Positions 17,606 to 25,909 of a stretch of DNA of 64,000 nt are shown one piece after another. Both the position numbers and the translations under genes were made by a program. A model generated the notes under the pieces. It ran no database searches. It saw nothing but the letters and a program-made list of their open reading frames with translations, and was not told the DNA's origin. Position 1 is the first letter of the stretch. Every line of letters begins with the position of its first letter. Origin of the DNA: Microbulbifer sp. GL-2 (GTDB lineage: Bacteria > Pseudomonadota > Gammaproteobacteria > Pseudomonadales > Cellvibrionaceae); NCBI RefSeq assembly GCF_007183175.1, contig NZ_AP019807.1:2338001-2402000 (forward strand). The letters are read 5' to 3'.

Positions 17606-18751
17606 CTACTGGAAAACAACGCTCTGGTTTGCATGGCCTACCTGGAGGACCAGTGCAGTTTCACAGTGACCAAACTGGCCGACCAAGCTCTCATTGTATC
17701 CACCAACCTGGACAGCTAGCGCCTTGTGCTTATTACCGATTTGGCCCAGATAAACGTCGTTGCCATATCCAAGCTGCTCGGCATTAGCGTAGTTATAGTA
17801 ACCAGCCTGAGAAATATCCGCTTCGTTGTACAGGCCTTTCTGATCAATAGAAGCGTAATTGTGCTCCCCGTAAGCTTGGCGAACATCGGCATCATTTTTA
17901 TACCCATGCTGCTCTATGCTTGCGTAGCTTTCATCACCGTATTGATCAACGTCCGCGTCATTTCTCCAGCCTTTTTGGCGAATACTGGCATCATTGTGGT
18001 CGCCATGTTGATCAATTTCGCCATCATTTTTGTAGCCGCGCTGCTTGATGCTTGCGTAATTATAATCACCCGGCTGGTTGATATGTGCGTCGTTCATCCA
18101 GCCTTTCTGCTTGATATGAGCATCATTGTGGTTGCCACCCTGATGAACGTCGGCATCGTTCATACCACCATGACCCTGGTAGATATGAACGTAGTTCCCT
18201 TCACCAGTCTGGATAACATCGGTGTCAGCGTGATCGCCTTTTTGTATGATTTTCACCTCACCATTGTAGCTACCCAATTGTTTTATTGACGCTTGGCCAT
18301 AGTCGCCGTATTGCTTGATTTTGGCAACATTGTAGCCACCAAAAGTTTGAAGCGTTTTAGCATCGTTACCGTTACCTTCCTGGTAATGGTAAGACTTACT
18401 ATGGTGTTCGTTAACCTGCAGGGTTACGGAGGTATTGTGGTCACCTACCTGCTTGGAAGTAGCGTGGTTATCGTGCCCGAAAATTTGGGTGATATTGGAG
18501 AAGTTACCGTCACCATATTGGTACTGTATGGCTTCACTATCATGCTCCTCGCCTTGTGAAGCGACAGCAGCATTGTGATCACCATATTGTACTTGCTTGA
18601 CGTAATTATCATGGCTTCCAGCGCCAACCTGAAAAGAATTTACCGAGTTGCCGTTTCCATATTGATATTGCTCGGTAACATTATCCGCCGCAAAAGCGGT
18701 ACCGCTGATAGCGAGAGCAATTGCAGCGGCGATAGGGGTCAAAGTTTTCAT
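17606..18751 (-). CDS. Curlin-repeat protein A, His/Tyr/Asp-rich, secreted
   Basis: Predicted amyloid subunit of 381 residues. Start at MKTLTPIAAA, with GGAGA eight bases upstream; the frame opens 29 codons earlier without a ribosome site. A signal peptide ends at GTAFA. The mature chain is about 31 tandem units of 10-13 residues with the curlin pattern Q-x-G-x-x-N-x-A-x-I, three times the number of strands in E. coli CsgA. In the middle, units alternate between an aromatic loop (QKGWMNDAHI, QRGYKNDGEI) and an Asp/Tyr loop (QPGDYNYASI, QYGDESYASI), giving a 22-residue super-repeat. His, Asp, Tyr and Gly dominate the loops, and there is one Cys near the end. It should be exported by CsgG and nucleated by CsgB encoded upstream. 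Structural role is inferred from the repeats. Confidence 0.85.
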   Translation of the reverse strand: MKTLTPIAAAIALAISGTAFAADNVTEQYQYGNGNSVNSFQVGAGSHDNYVKQVQYGDHNAAVASQGEEHDSEAIQYQYGDGNFSNITQIFGHDNHATSKQVGDHNTSVTLQVNEHHSKSYHYQEGNGNDAKTLQTFGGYNVAKIKQYGDYGQASIKQLGSYNGEVKIIQKGDHADTDVIQTGEGNYVHIYQGHGGMNDADVHQGGNHNDAHIKQKGWMNDAHINQPGDYNYASIKQRGYKNDGEIDQHGDHNDASIRQKGWRNDADVDQYGDESYASIEQHGYKNDADVRQAYGEHNYASIDQKGLYNEADISQAGYYNYANAEQLGYGNDVYLGQIGNKHKALAVQVGGYNESLVGQFGHCETALVLQVGHANQSVVFQ

Positions 18752-19567
18752 GAGTGTCTCCATTACTACATAAAAATGAGCATCACGATTGGGGTCAGCG
18801 TTCAAATGCTGATAGGGGGGCACGTCATCCTGTGCCAAGGTTTTTACAGTAAATGCGCTAGCCTGGTAGAGTCAGCGCAGCTGTAAATCGAGAATACAGC
18901 CATCCATGAGGGGTGGCCGCAAATAAGAGCGTGTCGATGGAAAATCGAGGCGAGAGGAAAACTGGTACATGCTAATTGGCATCCCTGTTACTGCTTAGGA
19001 GTCCAAATGTTCGTTCCGTCCTCTTCAGTTTTGTTGCTGCATTGGATTGCGGCTATAGGAGATAAGTTCTATTTTTCTAGGAATAAAGTTCCATGTGTTG
19101 ATTGAAAATCCGTGGTAAAAAGGAATTTGGTAGTCTCGTCAGGTAGATTTAGCTACCAATATAGGCGGTATATTTGTGGCACGTAAACGTGCGTAGAGGA
19201 ATTTTTTTCAAATAGACATTATTTCGATACCAATCTGGATCTATCCGTCTACCTGATTATTGTATTCCTCAATTATGGAACCTGAGGATATCGTGCCATT
19301 AATATCAGTGTGGAAAATTTGATGCAAAGTAATGTTTCTTTGTTAGGATATTGTTACTGCAAAATATGGATTCTCAAGTGCTGCCTAATTGTTATTTATC
19401 GATATAATGAAAGGAAGAAGTAAAAGTGTCGACTATATGAAAATAAATTCTCATATAGAATCAGATTGGCAGGTGTAAAAATTGTCTTTAAGGGTATATT
19501 GAAATATACCCTTAAAAACGGGAAAACACTATCGAGGCCGTTAGGCCCTTGGCTTAGAATCTATAAA
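18752..19567. other. Intergenic region upstream of curlin A
   Basis: About 816 bases, AT-rich, separating two curlin genes on the minus strand. It should hold the curlin A promoter. A TGCCAAGG element at 18833-18840 lies about 80 bases before the start and recurs at curlin B. The left end carries the terminator hairpin of curlin B. A 78-codon frame on the plus strand (19466-19702) runs through that hairpin into curlin B antisense and is not credible. Nothing else is recognised. Confidence 0.45.
19487..19516 (-). terminator. Terminator hairpin after curlin B
   Basis: Perfect 13-base stem TTTAAGGGTATAT / ATATACCCTTAAA with a four-base loop, 51 bases past the curlin B stop. On the minus strand a short T-run follows a few bases later, so it probably ends the curlin B transcript. 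Confidence 0.7.
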
Positions 19568-20458
19568 TTACTGATGTACGATAGCGGTATTTCCTGTGCC
19601 AACTTGAGTAATATTTGCGGACTCAGCAAATCCGGTCTGGATCACCGTGGCACTGTTCATGCCCCCAGACTGATTCACTATTGCTGTATGACCTCCACCT
19701 AGGCCGCCGCCACCAGACTGCATAATATTGACCTGGTTCATGAACCCGTCCTGATGGACAAAGGCACTGTTGTACCAGGAAACCTGTACAATTGTGGTGT
19801 CATTGCTTTCACCATTTTGAATAATGTCGGCTTCGTTATACATGTCAGCCTGGGTAATATCAGCGACCTGGGAAATTCCCGACTGGCTGATGTTGGCGTA
19901 GTGACCTGAACCTTCCTGGCTGATCATAGCTTCGTGATAGGAACCTTCCTGATAGATATAGGCTTCTGAGTTAAAGCTGGCATACTGGCCAATAAGTGCT
20001 CCATGTATGTCGCCGACCTGCTCAATAACAGAAATATTGTCGCTACCAAAATATTGATGTATCTCCGCCTGGCTATTAGCGCCACTTTGGCGAATTATTA
20101 CTTCACTATTTTGTACTGATGCCTGGTACGTGCTGGCCCTATTACCCGTTCCTAACTGATAAATCAGCACATTGTTACGGATGCCACCTATCTGTAGGCT
20201 ATATACATCATTCAGCGTACCTTGCTGAACCTGATAAATGGTGCTGTCGGTTTCGTTAACCTGCATCGCCTCGGCATTGTGGTGGCTGCCGTTTTGATTA
20301 ACTTCGATATGATTGTCGATGGCGCTGATGTCAGTTTGATCGACTGTAGCGATATTATTACTGCCGTCCTGTACAACAGTTGACGTGTTATCTGCTGCAT
20401 GGGCGATGCCAGTTGCCGATAGCAGTATGGCCAGAGGCAAAACGGTAATCTTTCTCAC
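19568..20458 (-). CDS. Curlin-repeat protein B, secreted
   Basis: Predicted curli subunit of 296 residues. The best start is a GTG at 20458 with AGGAG about seven bases before it, giving VRKITVLPLAILLS and a signal peptide ending IAHA. The mature part has about 23 curlin units, such as QNGSHHNAEAM, QSGANSQAEIH, QEGSGHYANIS and QTGFAESANIT, ending QVGTGNTAIVHQ. Compared with the other curlins it is acidic and rich in Ser, Glu and Ile. One unit is expanded by a glycine stretch (QSGGGGLGGGHTAIV). It has its own 600-base upstream region and its own terminator, so it is probably a separate transcript. It is likely a CsgA-type fibre subunit or variant. Confidence 0.82.
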   Translation of the reverse strand: MRKITVLPLAILLSATGIAHAADNTSTVVQDGSNNIATVDQTDISAIDNHIEVNQNGSHHNAEAMQVNETDSTIYQVQQGTLNDVYSLQIGGIRNNVLIYQLGTGNRASTYQASVQNSEVIIRQSGANSQAEIHQYFGSDNISVIEQVGDIHGALIGQYASFNSEAYIYQEGSYHEAMISQEGSGHYANISQSGISQVADITQADMYNEADIIQNGESNDTTIVQVSWYNSAFVHQDGFMNQVNIMQSGGGGLGGGHTAIVNQSGGMNSATVIQTGFAESANITQVGTGNTAIVHQ

Positions 20459-21066
20459 TGTGTACTCCTGTGTATTACCGTAATTCAAATGCATTTGTAT
20501 CAAATTTCATTTCTGCGAATCCATTGACTCTTGAATGCCAAAGGATGAAAAAACCTGTATTGAAAAACTTTAGCTGAATCGAACTCAAAATAAGTGTCTT
20601 GACAGCATTCTCGTTGTAATTAATGATTTTTTTTAGTTTTCTTTAATGTTGTGTTTGGTCGCTAAGCCCTAATGCAGATTTTAAGGTCAGGTTGATTGTT
20701 TGGAGAGTAACAAGTTTATATCTAAATGATTGTTCAGCTGAAAGGGAGTCGTTTATGCTTTTTGTCGCTTAATGCGCTCTGAGTATAATTGATGATAAAT
20801 CTGTAGTAGCTATTTGTTTGTGTGCTGGTATATATGGGGTGGCTACATTTTCTAGGCTTTATAGGGGGCGGTTAATTATGCTGATATGTAAATGTTTTTT
20901 TGTATAGAATTGCACTGTCGATTGTTGCCTTCTATCTGCAGTAGTTAAGGAGTTGATGAAATATATTTTTATGAAAATGACTTTGTGCTGTGCCAAAGGA
21001 TTTCAAGAAAACTTGATAAAAAAGGCGGCCAATTAATGGCCGCCACAAGCTTCTCTCTCTAGGGAA
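20459..21066. other. Intergenic region upstream of curlin B
   Basis: About 608 bases, strongly AT-rich, between curlin C and curlin B. It should carry the curlin B promoter. TGCCAAAGG at 20536-20544 lies 78 bases before the start, at the same distance as a near-identical element before curlin A; another copy is at 20993-21001, just past curlin C. The curlin C terminator lies at its right end. No ORF is supported. Confidence 0.45.
21018..21044 (-). terminator. Intrinsic terminator after curlin C
   Basis: Perfect GC stem GGCGGCC / GGCCGCC with a seven-base loop, followed on the minus strand by a run of T. It is a clear rho-independent terminator for the curlin D-C transcript. Confidence 0.92.
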
Positions 21067-21948
21067 CTACTGTGTAACTACACCAACATTACCGATGCCA
21101 ACCTGGGTGGCTATCGCAGTTTCGTTAAAACCAATCTGCGTGGTGAAATGACTGTTGAGTAATCCTACCTGGGTAGAGACTGCATCATTAAAGAAGCCAA
21201 CCTGGGTTTTGGTGGCGATATTCAACAGGCCAACCTGGTTAGAATGAGCGTCATTGAATGCGCCAGTTTGAGTGTGGAGGGCAAAGTTTAAGCTGCCAGC
21301 CTGCAGTATGCCGGAATCATTGGCTAAACCAGTCTGAATGGATGAAGCGCTGTTTAGTGAGCCGATCTGGTTTGAAGTGGTAGTGTTGAAAGCACCAATT
21401 TGAGTATGGAATGCGCTATTCAAAGTACCGGTTTGAGAGACAGCGGCAGTATTTAATAGACCCAGTGGTTGTACTACTACTGCGAGATTGAGAAGCCCAT
21501 TTTGATTAATAATGGCAGTATCAAAGAAGCTGATAGTCTGCAAAGTAGTCGCAAAGTTTACAAACCCAGTTTGATTAATGACAGCCGAACTGCCTATGGA
21601 CGGTGCTGTTTGTGTGGTAGTACCAACATTTGCGGCTCCAACTTGGGTTATAGCTGCATTAGTTGCAGTAGAACCGATCTGGAAGGATGTAGCCGCGTTA
21701 AAAGCACCAGCCTGGGTATGGCTGATAGTACTGTTACTATTTCCTGCGGCCTGTAATCCGGTCGACAGATTAAGCAAACCAACCTGGGTTTGAAGAATGG
21801 TATTGTTGTTAACCCCTGGGCCGACTTGAGTGGCGGTGGCCAGGTTTCCAACTCCAAATTGATTTTGGACAGCTGTATTGTTTGCCGCGAAAGCACTGGC
21901 GGATACTGTAAGGGCAAGTGCTGCTGCGATTGGAGCTAACTTTTTCAT
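21067..21948 (-). CDS. Curlin-repeat protein C, nearly uncharged, secreted
   Basis: Predicted curli subunit of 293 residues starting MKKLAPIAAALAL, with GAGG before the ATG and a signal peptide ending SAFA. The mature chain has about 24 curlin units (QVGLLNLSTGL, QAGAFNAATSF, QTGTLNSAFHT, QVGFFNDAVST) ending QVGIGNVGVVTQ. Unlike curlin A and B it is almost free of charge, and is made of Ala, Thr, Asn, Leu, Phe and Ser. It is clearly paralogous to curlin D, 66 bases upstream, sharing signal, first units (NQFGVGNLATAT vs NQGGVGNIATST) and the FNETA-x-ATQ end. The short gap suggests the two are co-transcribed. Confidence 0.85.
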   Translation of the reverse strand: MKKLAPIAAALALTVSASAFAANNTAVQNQFGVGNLATATQVGPGVNNNTILQTQVGLLNLSTGLQAAGNSNSTISHTQAGAFNAATSFQIGSTATNAAITQVGAANVGTTTQTAPSIGSSAVINQTGFVNFATTLQTISFFDTAIINQNGLLNLAVVVQPLGLLNTAAVSQTGTLNSAFHTQIGAFNTTTSNQIGSLNSASSIQTGLANDSGILQAGSLNFALHTQTGAFNDAHSNQVGLLNIATKTQVGFFNDAVSTQVGLLNSHFTTQIGFNETAIATQVGIGNVGVVTQ

Positions 21949-22014
21949 GTTAAACCTCTAACTTCCTATTACGAGTGATTTGACATCCATTTTCAAAAGG
22001 TTTGATCGGTATTC

Positions 22015-22896
22015 CTACTGCACTATTATACCGACGTTGCCAGTACCGATCTGAGTGGCAACAGCGGTTTCATTAAATCCAAATTGAGTAATGGTATGCA
22101 GGTTGGCAGTGCCCACCTGATTGACGATTGCATCGTGACCTAATCCAGCTTGGGTAATGGTAGAAACGTTGAGTATGCCCAGTTGATTAGTAAAGGCATC
22201 GTGGAAGAAGCCGGTTTGAGCATGAAGGGATACGTTGCTGAAACCCGTTTGTAATGTTAATGATTCACTGCCTAATCCAGCCTGGAAAATGATTGCGCTA
22301 TTGAGGGTACCCACCTGAGTTGAAACCGAAGTATTGAGTTCACCTGTTTGAATATGCGTGGCGATATTGATTTCACCAGCTTGATTGGCAATGGCTGTAT
22401 TTGCACTACTGAGTGTCTGGGTAATATTTGCAATATTAAAGTTGCCGACTTGATTGATTGAAGCAAGATCCAGTGCGCTGGCGACTTGAGTTACCGCGCC
22501 AGTATTAAAATCACCAGTTTGGTTGATTAGCGCTGTGGATGCGAATGCCGGTGCAGTCTGAGTAGTAATACCAGTATTTCCATTGCCAGCCTGAGCGACC
22601 GAGGCGGTGTTCAGCGTGCCGCCAGACTGGATGGATGTGGCATTGTTCAGGGCGCCACTTTGGAGGTGATTAATGGTATTGAGGTCACTACCAAGAGTTT
22701 GCAATGCAGTTGAAGTGTTGATGGTGCCGGCTTGAGTTTGTAGTACCAGATTGTTGTCATTACCTGGACCAACTTGAGTGGAAGTCGCTATGTTACCGAC
22801 ACCGCCTTGATTCTGAATGGTAGTGTTACTGGCAGCAAATACGCTACCACTTGTGGCAATAGCAATCGCTACTGCTACTGGAGTTAACGTCTTCAT
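22015..22896 (-). CDS. Curlin-repeat protein D, nearly uncharged, secreted
   Basis: Predicted curli subunit of 293 residues. The start MKTLTPVAVAIAI has AGGAG upstream; the frame opens 22 codons earlier without one. A signal peptide ends SVFA. About 24 curlin units follow (QAGTINTSTAL, QSGALNNATSI, QAGNGNTGITT, QVGNFNIANIT), ending QIGTGNVGIIVQ. It is charge-poor and a paralogue of curlin C, probably from tandem duplication followed by drift. The signal peptide resembles that of curlin A (MKTLTP). CsgA-type fibre subunit is the most likely role. Confidence 0.85.
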   Translation of the reverse strand: MKTLTPVAVAIAIATSGSVFAASNTTIQNQGGVGNIATSTQVGPGNDNNLVLQTQAGTINTSTALQTLGSDLNTINHLQSGALNNATSIQSGGTLNTASVAQAGNGNTGITTQTAPAFASTALINQTGDFNTGAVTQVASALDLASINQVGNFNIANITQTLSSANTAIANQAGEINIATHIQTGELNTSVSTQVGTLNSAIIFQAGLGSESLTLQTGFSNVSLHAQTGFFHDAFTNQLGILNVSTITQAGLGHDAIVNQVGTANLHTITQFGFNETAVATQIGTGNVGIIVQ

Positions 22897-23570
22897 AAAA
22901 TACTCCTTTACTACAGACGCTTTATAATTCAACGCAAATTGCACGTTGAGATATTTTGACATCTACCCTGATGTCAGAAATTACTACAATACTGTTCAAT
23001 CCCGATTGGGAATCAAGCGTATTGTTAAACGGTGACTAAATACTGCTACCGACAACGGATGCTTCTTTGCTGTCGGATAAATTTCATTAGGATGGCGGTA
23101 TTGCTTTAATGCCAGTTTGAAAATTCAGGTGTCTCCCAGGTGCTACATTTGGGACCTTGCTGGAGATGAGCCGGCTGGGGCTAGAGACTGTAATATCTAA
23201 ATAAAAACCTAATGTATGCATGACGTAATGTCCAAAAGGTGTAAACAACAATTGATCAGATATGTTTAGAGTGTTGTCCGAATTCTCTGTGTTGGCTATA
23301 GGAGGGAAGTCACTAAAAAGTGAGAAAATAGTTCGATTCACTTGTAACCAGTGTCATGAGTTTAATGTTCTGGTTTATTTAAATGACTGGCTTTGTTTTG
23401 GCTTACCGAGATAAGAGGACGATGGTCTGATATTTTTCTGGTCGGGGATTACTGCTGATGATTGCCATTAAATATGTCAGTTGTATCAGACCACAGCAAA
23501 AGGGGGAAATAGGGGGGAACCTCAGGTGAAAATTTTATAGGACTTTGTAGTAGCAGTTTGAGTGCCAGCT
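22897..23570. other. Intergenic region between csgB and curlin D
   Basis: 674 bases separating the csgD-B group from the curlin D-C pair. It should hold the curlin D promoter. An 84-codon minus-strand frame (23087-23341) has no ribosome site and no recognisable sequence character, so I do not annotate it. Nothing else is identified. Confidence 0.4.
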
Positions 23571-24113
23571 TTAGTCGTACTGGCTGATATAGGTGGTGGT
23601 CGCGGTGCCTGTTACCGTAACAGAGGTGTGCAGCCCATTCCCACTTTGGTAGATGTTGACCTTGTGTAATATACCAATTTCCTGCACATGGGCACTGTTT
23701 TGTATTCCGAATTGGGAGATTCCTGCAGAATTCCCCATGCCGTATTGTTCTATATCAATAAAGTTTTCATAGCCTACCTGGATTAGGCCGCTCACGTTTT
23801 GGTCTCCAACCTGACGGGAAAGAATGACATTGTCTTCACCAGCCTGGGTGACGGAGAGGCTATTCCGATTGCCATCCTGATGTGCGGATGTGTAATTAGT
23901 ATGTCCAGTCTGGCGTACTTCCGTATAGTTGACACCGCCTTCCTGATTTATAACTGTGAGGTTGGATACTGAGAGTAAATTTGCGGCACTCAACTCACTG
24001 GAGACTGCCAGTTCGCTGCTGGAATCCAGATCTGAGGCGCAGCAGATTCCTGTAGTTAAAAGCAGAGCGGCTGCAAGGCCTAGCGGGTGATAGTGCTTGT
24101 TAATACTTGGCAT
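23571..24113 (-). CDS. csgB: Minor curlin / nucleator CsgB-like
   Basis: Secreted curlin-repeat protein of 180 residues, close in size to E. coli CsgB (151). A signal peptide ends near CCASD. A short Ser/Leu-rich spacer (SSELAVSSELSAANLLSVSNL) follows, and then about ten curlin units: VINQEGGVNYTEV, RQTGHTNYTSA, HQDGNRNSLSV, TQAGEDNVIL, RQVGDQNVSGL. The C-terminus leaves the motif (TVTGTATTTYISQYD), as in CsgB where the last repeat anchors the protein to the cell surface. It lies 43 bases after csgG and probably belongs to the same transcript, so anchoring and secretion parts are made together. CsgB is preferred over CsgA from size, position and the divergent last repeat. Confidence 0.8.
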   Translation of the reverse strand: MPSINKHYHPLGLAAALLLTTGICCASDLDSSSELAVSSELSAANLLSVSNLTVINQEGGVNYTEVRQTGHTNYTSAHQDGNRNSLSVTQAGEDNVILSRQVGDQNVSGLIQVGYENFIDIEQYGMGNSAGISQFGIQNSAHVQEIGILHKVNIYQSGNGLHTSVTVTGTATTTYISQYD

Positions 24114-24156
24114 TTTTCCCTCAGCCTTTTAGCTAGTCCTGTCGTGGATGGACTCA

Positions 24157-25029
24157 TTACATGATCACAGTGCTGTCATTCAGGTAGTATTGCAGCACGG
24201 GATTGTTGATATCGTCGGGATTCGCCAGTGCCCAGGAGTTGTGGACAATACCCTCGCTGATCAGGTGAATTACCGCAGATTCCATTGCAGAAAGCATAGC
24301 AAGTTGCGCGGGTTCATTAAATGTTGTTCCCGCCTCAAGTTCCAGTAGGCGTCTGAATCTGACATAACGGAATACATCGGCACTGATGGCTTTTGAGTAG
24401 ACAGTTTTTGACGTGAGTACTGAGTGAAGAATTTGTCCGGAACGTATGTCAATTGCACGCAGATTGACGGTTACCTGATCGACACGATACTGCTCATCCG
24501 CACCAATGCCAAAGTATCGTGCGCCAGCACCACCGGTCTGAATGTTCTGATCGTAAGCGACAATTCCCCCCTCCAGTAAAACATTTGCTGCGATTAGGGT
24601 TGGCAGGGGGACGCTGTTATTGGCGGGGGCATCTGGCTTGGTGAGTCCGGCGCGAATGATTTTACGTTCAGTCAATAAATTCTGCAGCCCCTCACGCTCA
24701 AGGGCGATAAACCATCCGGACTCATTCAATACATCCATTAACATCGCTGCCCCACCCTGGGTGACAGCGGTTGAGAAGCTGCTATTTGGAGCTGGTTTGT
24801 ATTGCCCGGTTTGGTCGCGGAAGCTATATACCGCAGCTAGAATTTTACCCCTTGGCTCAGGTAGATTGAGCAGATCCCTATAGGTATTCATACGAGGGGT
24901 TAGCATTGCATCAGTACGGCCAGGGCCAAAAAGTGCATCACCAAGGCTCTTCACTGCGGAGCAACCGCTAAGTGTTAGTATGAACGCCAGTGCGGGCAAA
25001 GCTATGGCTTTTTTTATTGCATTATGCAT
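24157..25029 (-). CDS. csgG: Curli secretion channel lipoprotein CsgG
   Basis: Outer-membrane lipoprotein that forms the nonameric pore exporting curli subunits. The 290 residues start with a signal and lipobox LSGC (Cys23). Conserved family parts follow: LTPRMNTYRDLLNLPEPRGKI, AAVYSFRDQTGQYKP, the STAVTQGGAAMLMDVL stretch, ERKIIRAG, LEGGIVAYDQNIQTGGAGARYFGIG (split) and the transmembrane hairpin region YRVDQVTVNLRAIDIRSGQIL. It ends VLQYYLNDS. The length is near the usual 277. It is fourth in csgD-csgE-csgF-csgG-csgB, 32 bases behind csgF. Confidence 0.96.
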   Translation of the reverse strand: MHNAIKKAIALPALAFILTLSGCSAVKSLGDALFGPGRTDAMLTPRMNTYRDLLNLPEPRGKILAAVYSFRDQTGQYKPAPNSSFSTAVTQGGAAMLMDVLNESGWFIALEREGLQNLLTERKIIRAGLTKPDAPANNSVPLPTLIAANVLLEGGIVAYDQNIQTGGAGARYFGIGADEQYRVDQVTVNLRAIDIRSGQILHSVLTSKTVYSKAISADVFRYVRFRRLLELEAGTTFNEPAQLAMLSAMESAVIHLISEGIVHNSWALANPDDINNPVLQYYLNDSTVIM

Positions 25030-25061
25030 TGCCAGTTTTTCCTTCGGATTTGGGTATTATG

Positions 25062-25481
25062 CTAGTTAGTCGGGTTGAGCCCACTCACAACAATTTCGCT
25101 TTTATCTCCAGTACCCCGGTCGGTGATCAACACAGTCAATACACCGTCGTTGTCAACAATCTGCACGATAAAGTCATCTGTGATCAGTTCGCCACTGTTT
25201 CCATCGCCGACATCTGTGAGCAGCTGATTGAGTAGCCGTGTTTCCAGGGAGTCGGTAAAACGATCCAGCGCACTGGGCTGCTCGTACAGACTATCTGGCT
25301 TGTCAGGATCCTCATTTCTATCCTGCGATTGGGCATTTTGTAGTAGGTAGGTTCCATTTAACGGATTGCCACCAAAATTAGGATTTACTGGTTCGTAAAT
25401 TAATTCAGTGGTATTGCCATTGCTGGAAAAAAACAAGGCCACGGGCAGGGCGGTGGAAATTATCAGCGATCTGAGCTTCAT
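25062..25481 (-). CDS. csgF: Curli assembly protein CsgF
   Basis: Secreted accessory protein that caps the CsgG pore at the cell surface and attaches CsgB. The 139 residues have a signal peptide (LIISTALPVALFFSS) and the family's N-terminal pore-binding segment TELIYEPVNPNFGGNPLNGTYLL (split), which inserts into the CsgG constriction. A helix and C-terminal beta domain follow (DDFIVQIVDNDGVLTVLITDRGTG). The start overlaps the csgE stop (TAATG), showing tight operon coupling. Length matches E. coli CsgF (138). Confidence 0.95.
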   Translation of the reverse strand: MKLRSLIISTALPVALFFSSNGNTTELIYEPVNPNFGGNPLNGTYLLQNAQSQDRNEDPDKPDSLYEQPSALDRFTDSLETRLLNQLLTDVGDGNSGELITDDFIVQIVDNDGVLTVLITDRGTGDKSEIVVSGLNPTN

Positions 25482-25909
25482 TAAAATTCATCCTTTCCCA
25501 AATCAAAATTATCGGTGAACGCACTGCTTACGCGGTCTTGTAGTACTGCTTGGTGAATATACTGTGCCGCTTCATCGGCCAGTCGGTGTATGTTGTTGGT
25601 GCTCGGGCTGATAAAGCGCCGAAAAACAATTTTGTCGTTATACGTTACCCAGATAAGGTTCCCCCATCGTGCGGAGGGGCGCTCATAAATTGTTAAGTTG
25701 TATGTGGCATCTGGATAGTTAAGATTTCTGTATTCACTTAAAAATCGAGCAAAATCATGCCCGGTGCGCGTTATTGTACGGTCGATGTTAAACCCGCTGA
25801 TTTCATCCTCCAGCTTGCCTGAGTCTGTGTCTGCAGGAGGAACAACTGTGTCATCCTGAGCGAAGGCAAGTGATGTAGTGAGGAGAATAATCAGCGGGTT
25901 TAGCCTCAT
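25481..25909 (-). CDS. csgE: Curli production/transport chaperone CsgE
   Basis: Periplasmic adaptor that caps CsgG from inside and directs subunits to the pore. I start at MRLNPLIILL, whose ATG overlaps the csgD stop as ATGA and has GGAAGAG upstream; an earlier ATG lies 11 codons inside csgD. The 142-residue protein has a signal peptide ending SLAFA and the CsgE core: ISGFNIDRTITRTGHDFARFLSEYRN (split), NLTIYERPSARWGNLIWV and KIVFRRFISPS. Both neighbours overlap it, so translation is likely coupled along csgD-csgE-csgF. Confidence 0.94.
   Translation of the reverse strand: MRLNPLIILLTTSLAFAQDDTVVPPADTDSGKLEDEISGFNIDRTITRTGHDFARFLSEYRNLNYPDATYNLTIYERPSARWGNLIWVTYNDKIVFRRFISPSTNNIHRLADEAAQYIHQAVLQDRVSSAFTDNFDLGKDEF

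Noticed and set aside
17726..18559. Long plus-strand hydrophobic frames (187 and 88 codons) opposite curlin A
   Set aside because: They are the antisense of the regular repeat DNA. Their Ile/Val-rich look comes from reading the reverse of Asn/Asp/Tyr codons. No ribosome site.
17606..23000. CRISPR-like or satellite repeats in the curlin genes
   Set aside because: The repeats are in coding frame with 10-13-codon units that differ in DNA sequence. They encode protein repeats, not spacers.
23087..23341. 84-codon minus-strand frame between csgB and curlin D
   Set aside because: No signal peptide, no curlin unit and no ribosome site, in otherwise non-coding AT-rich DNA.
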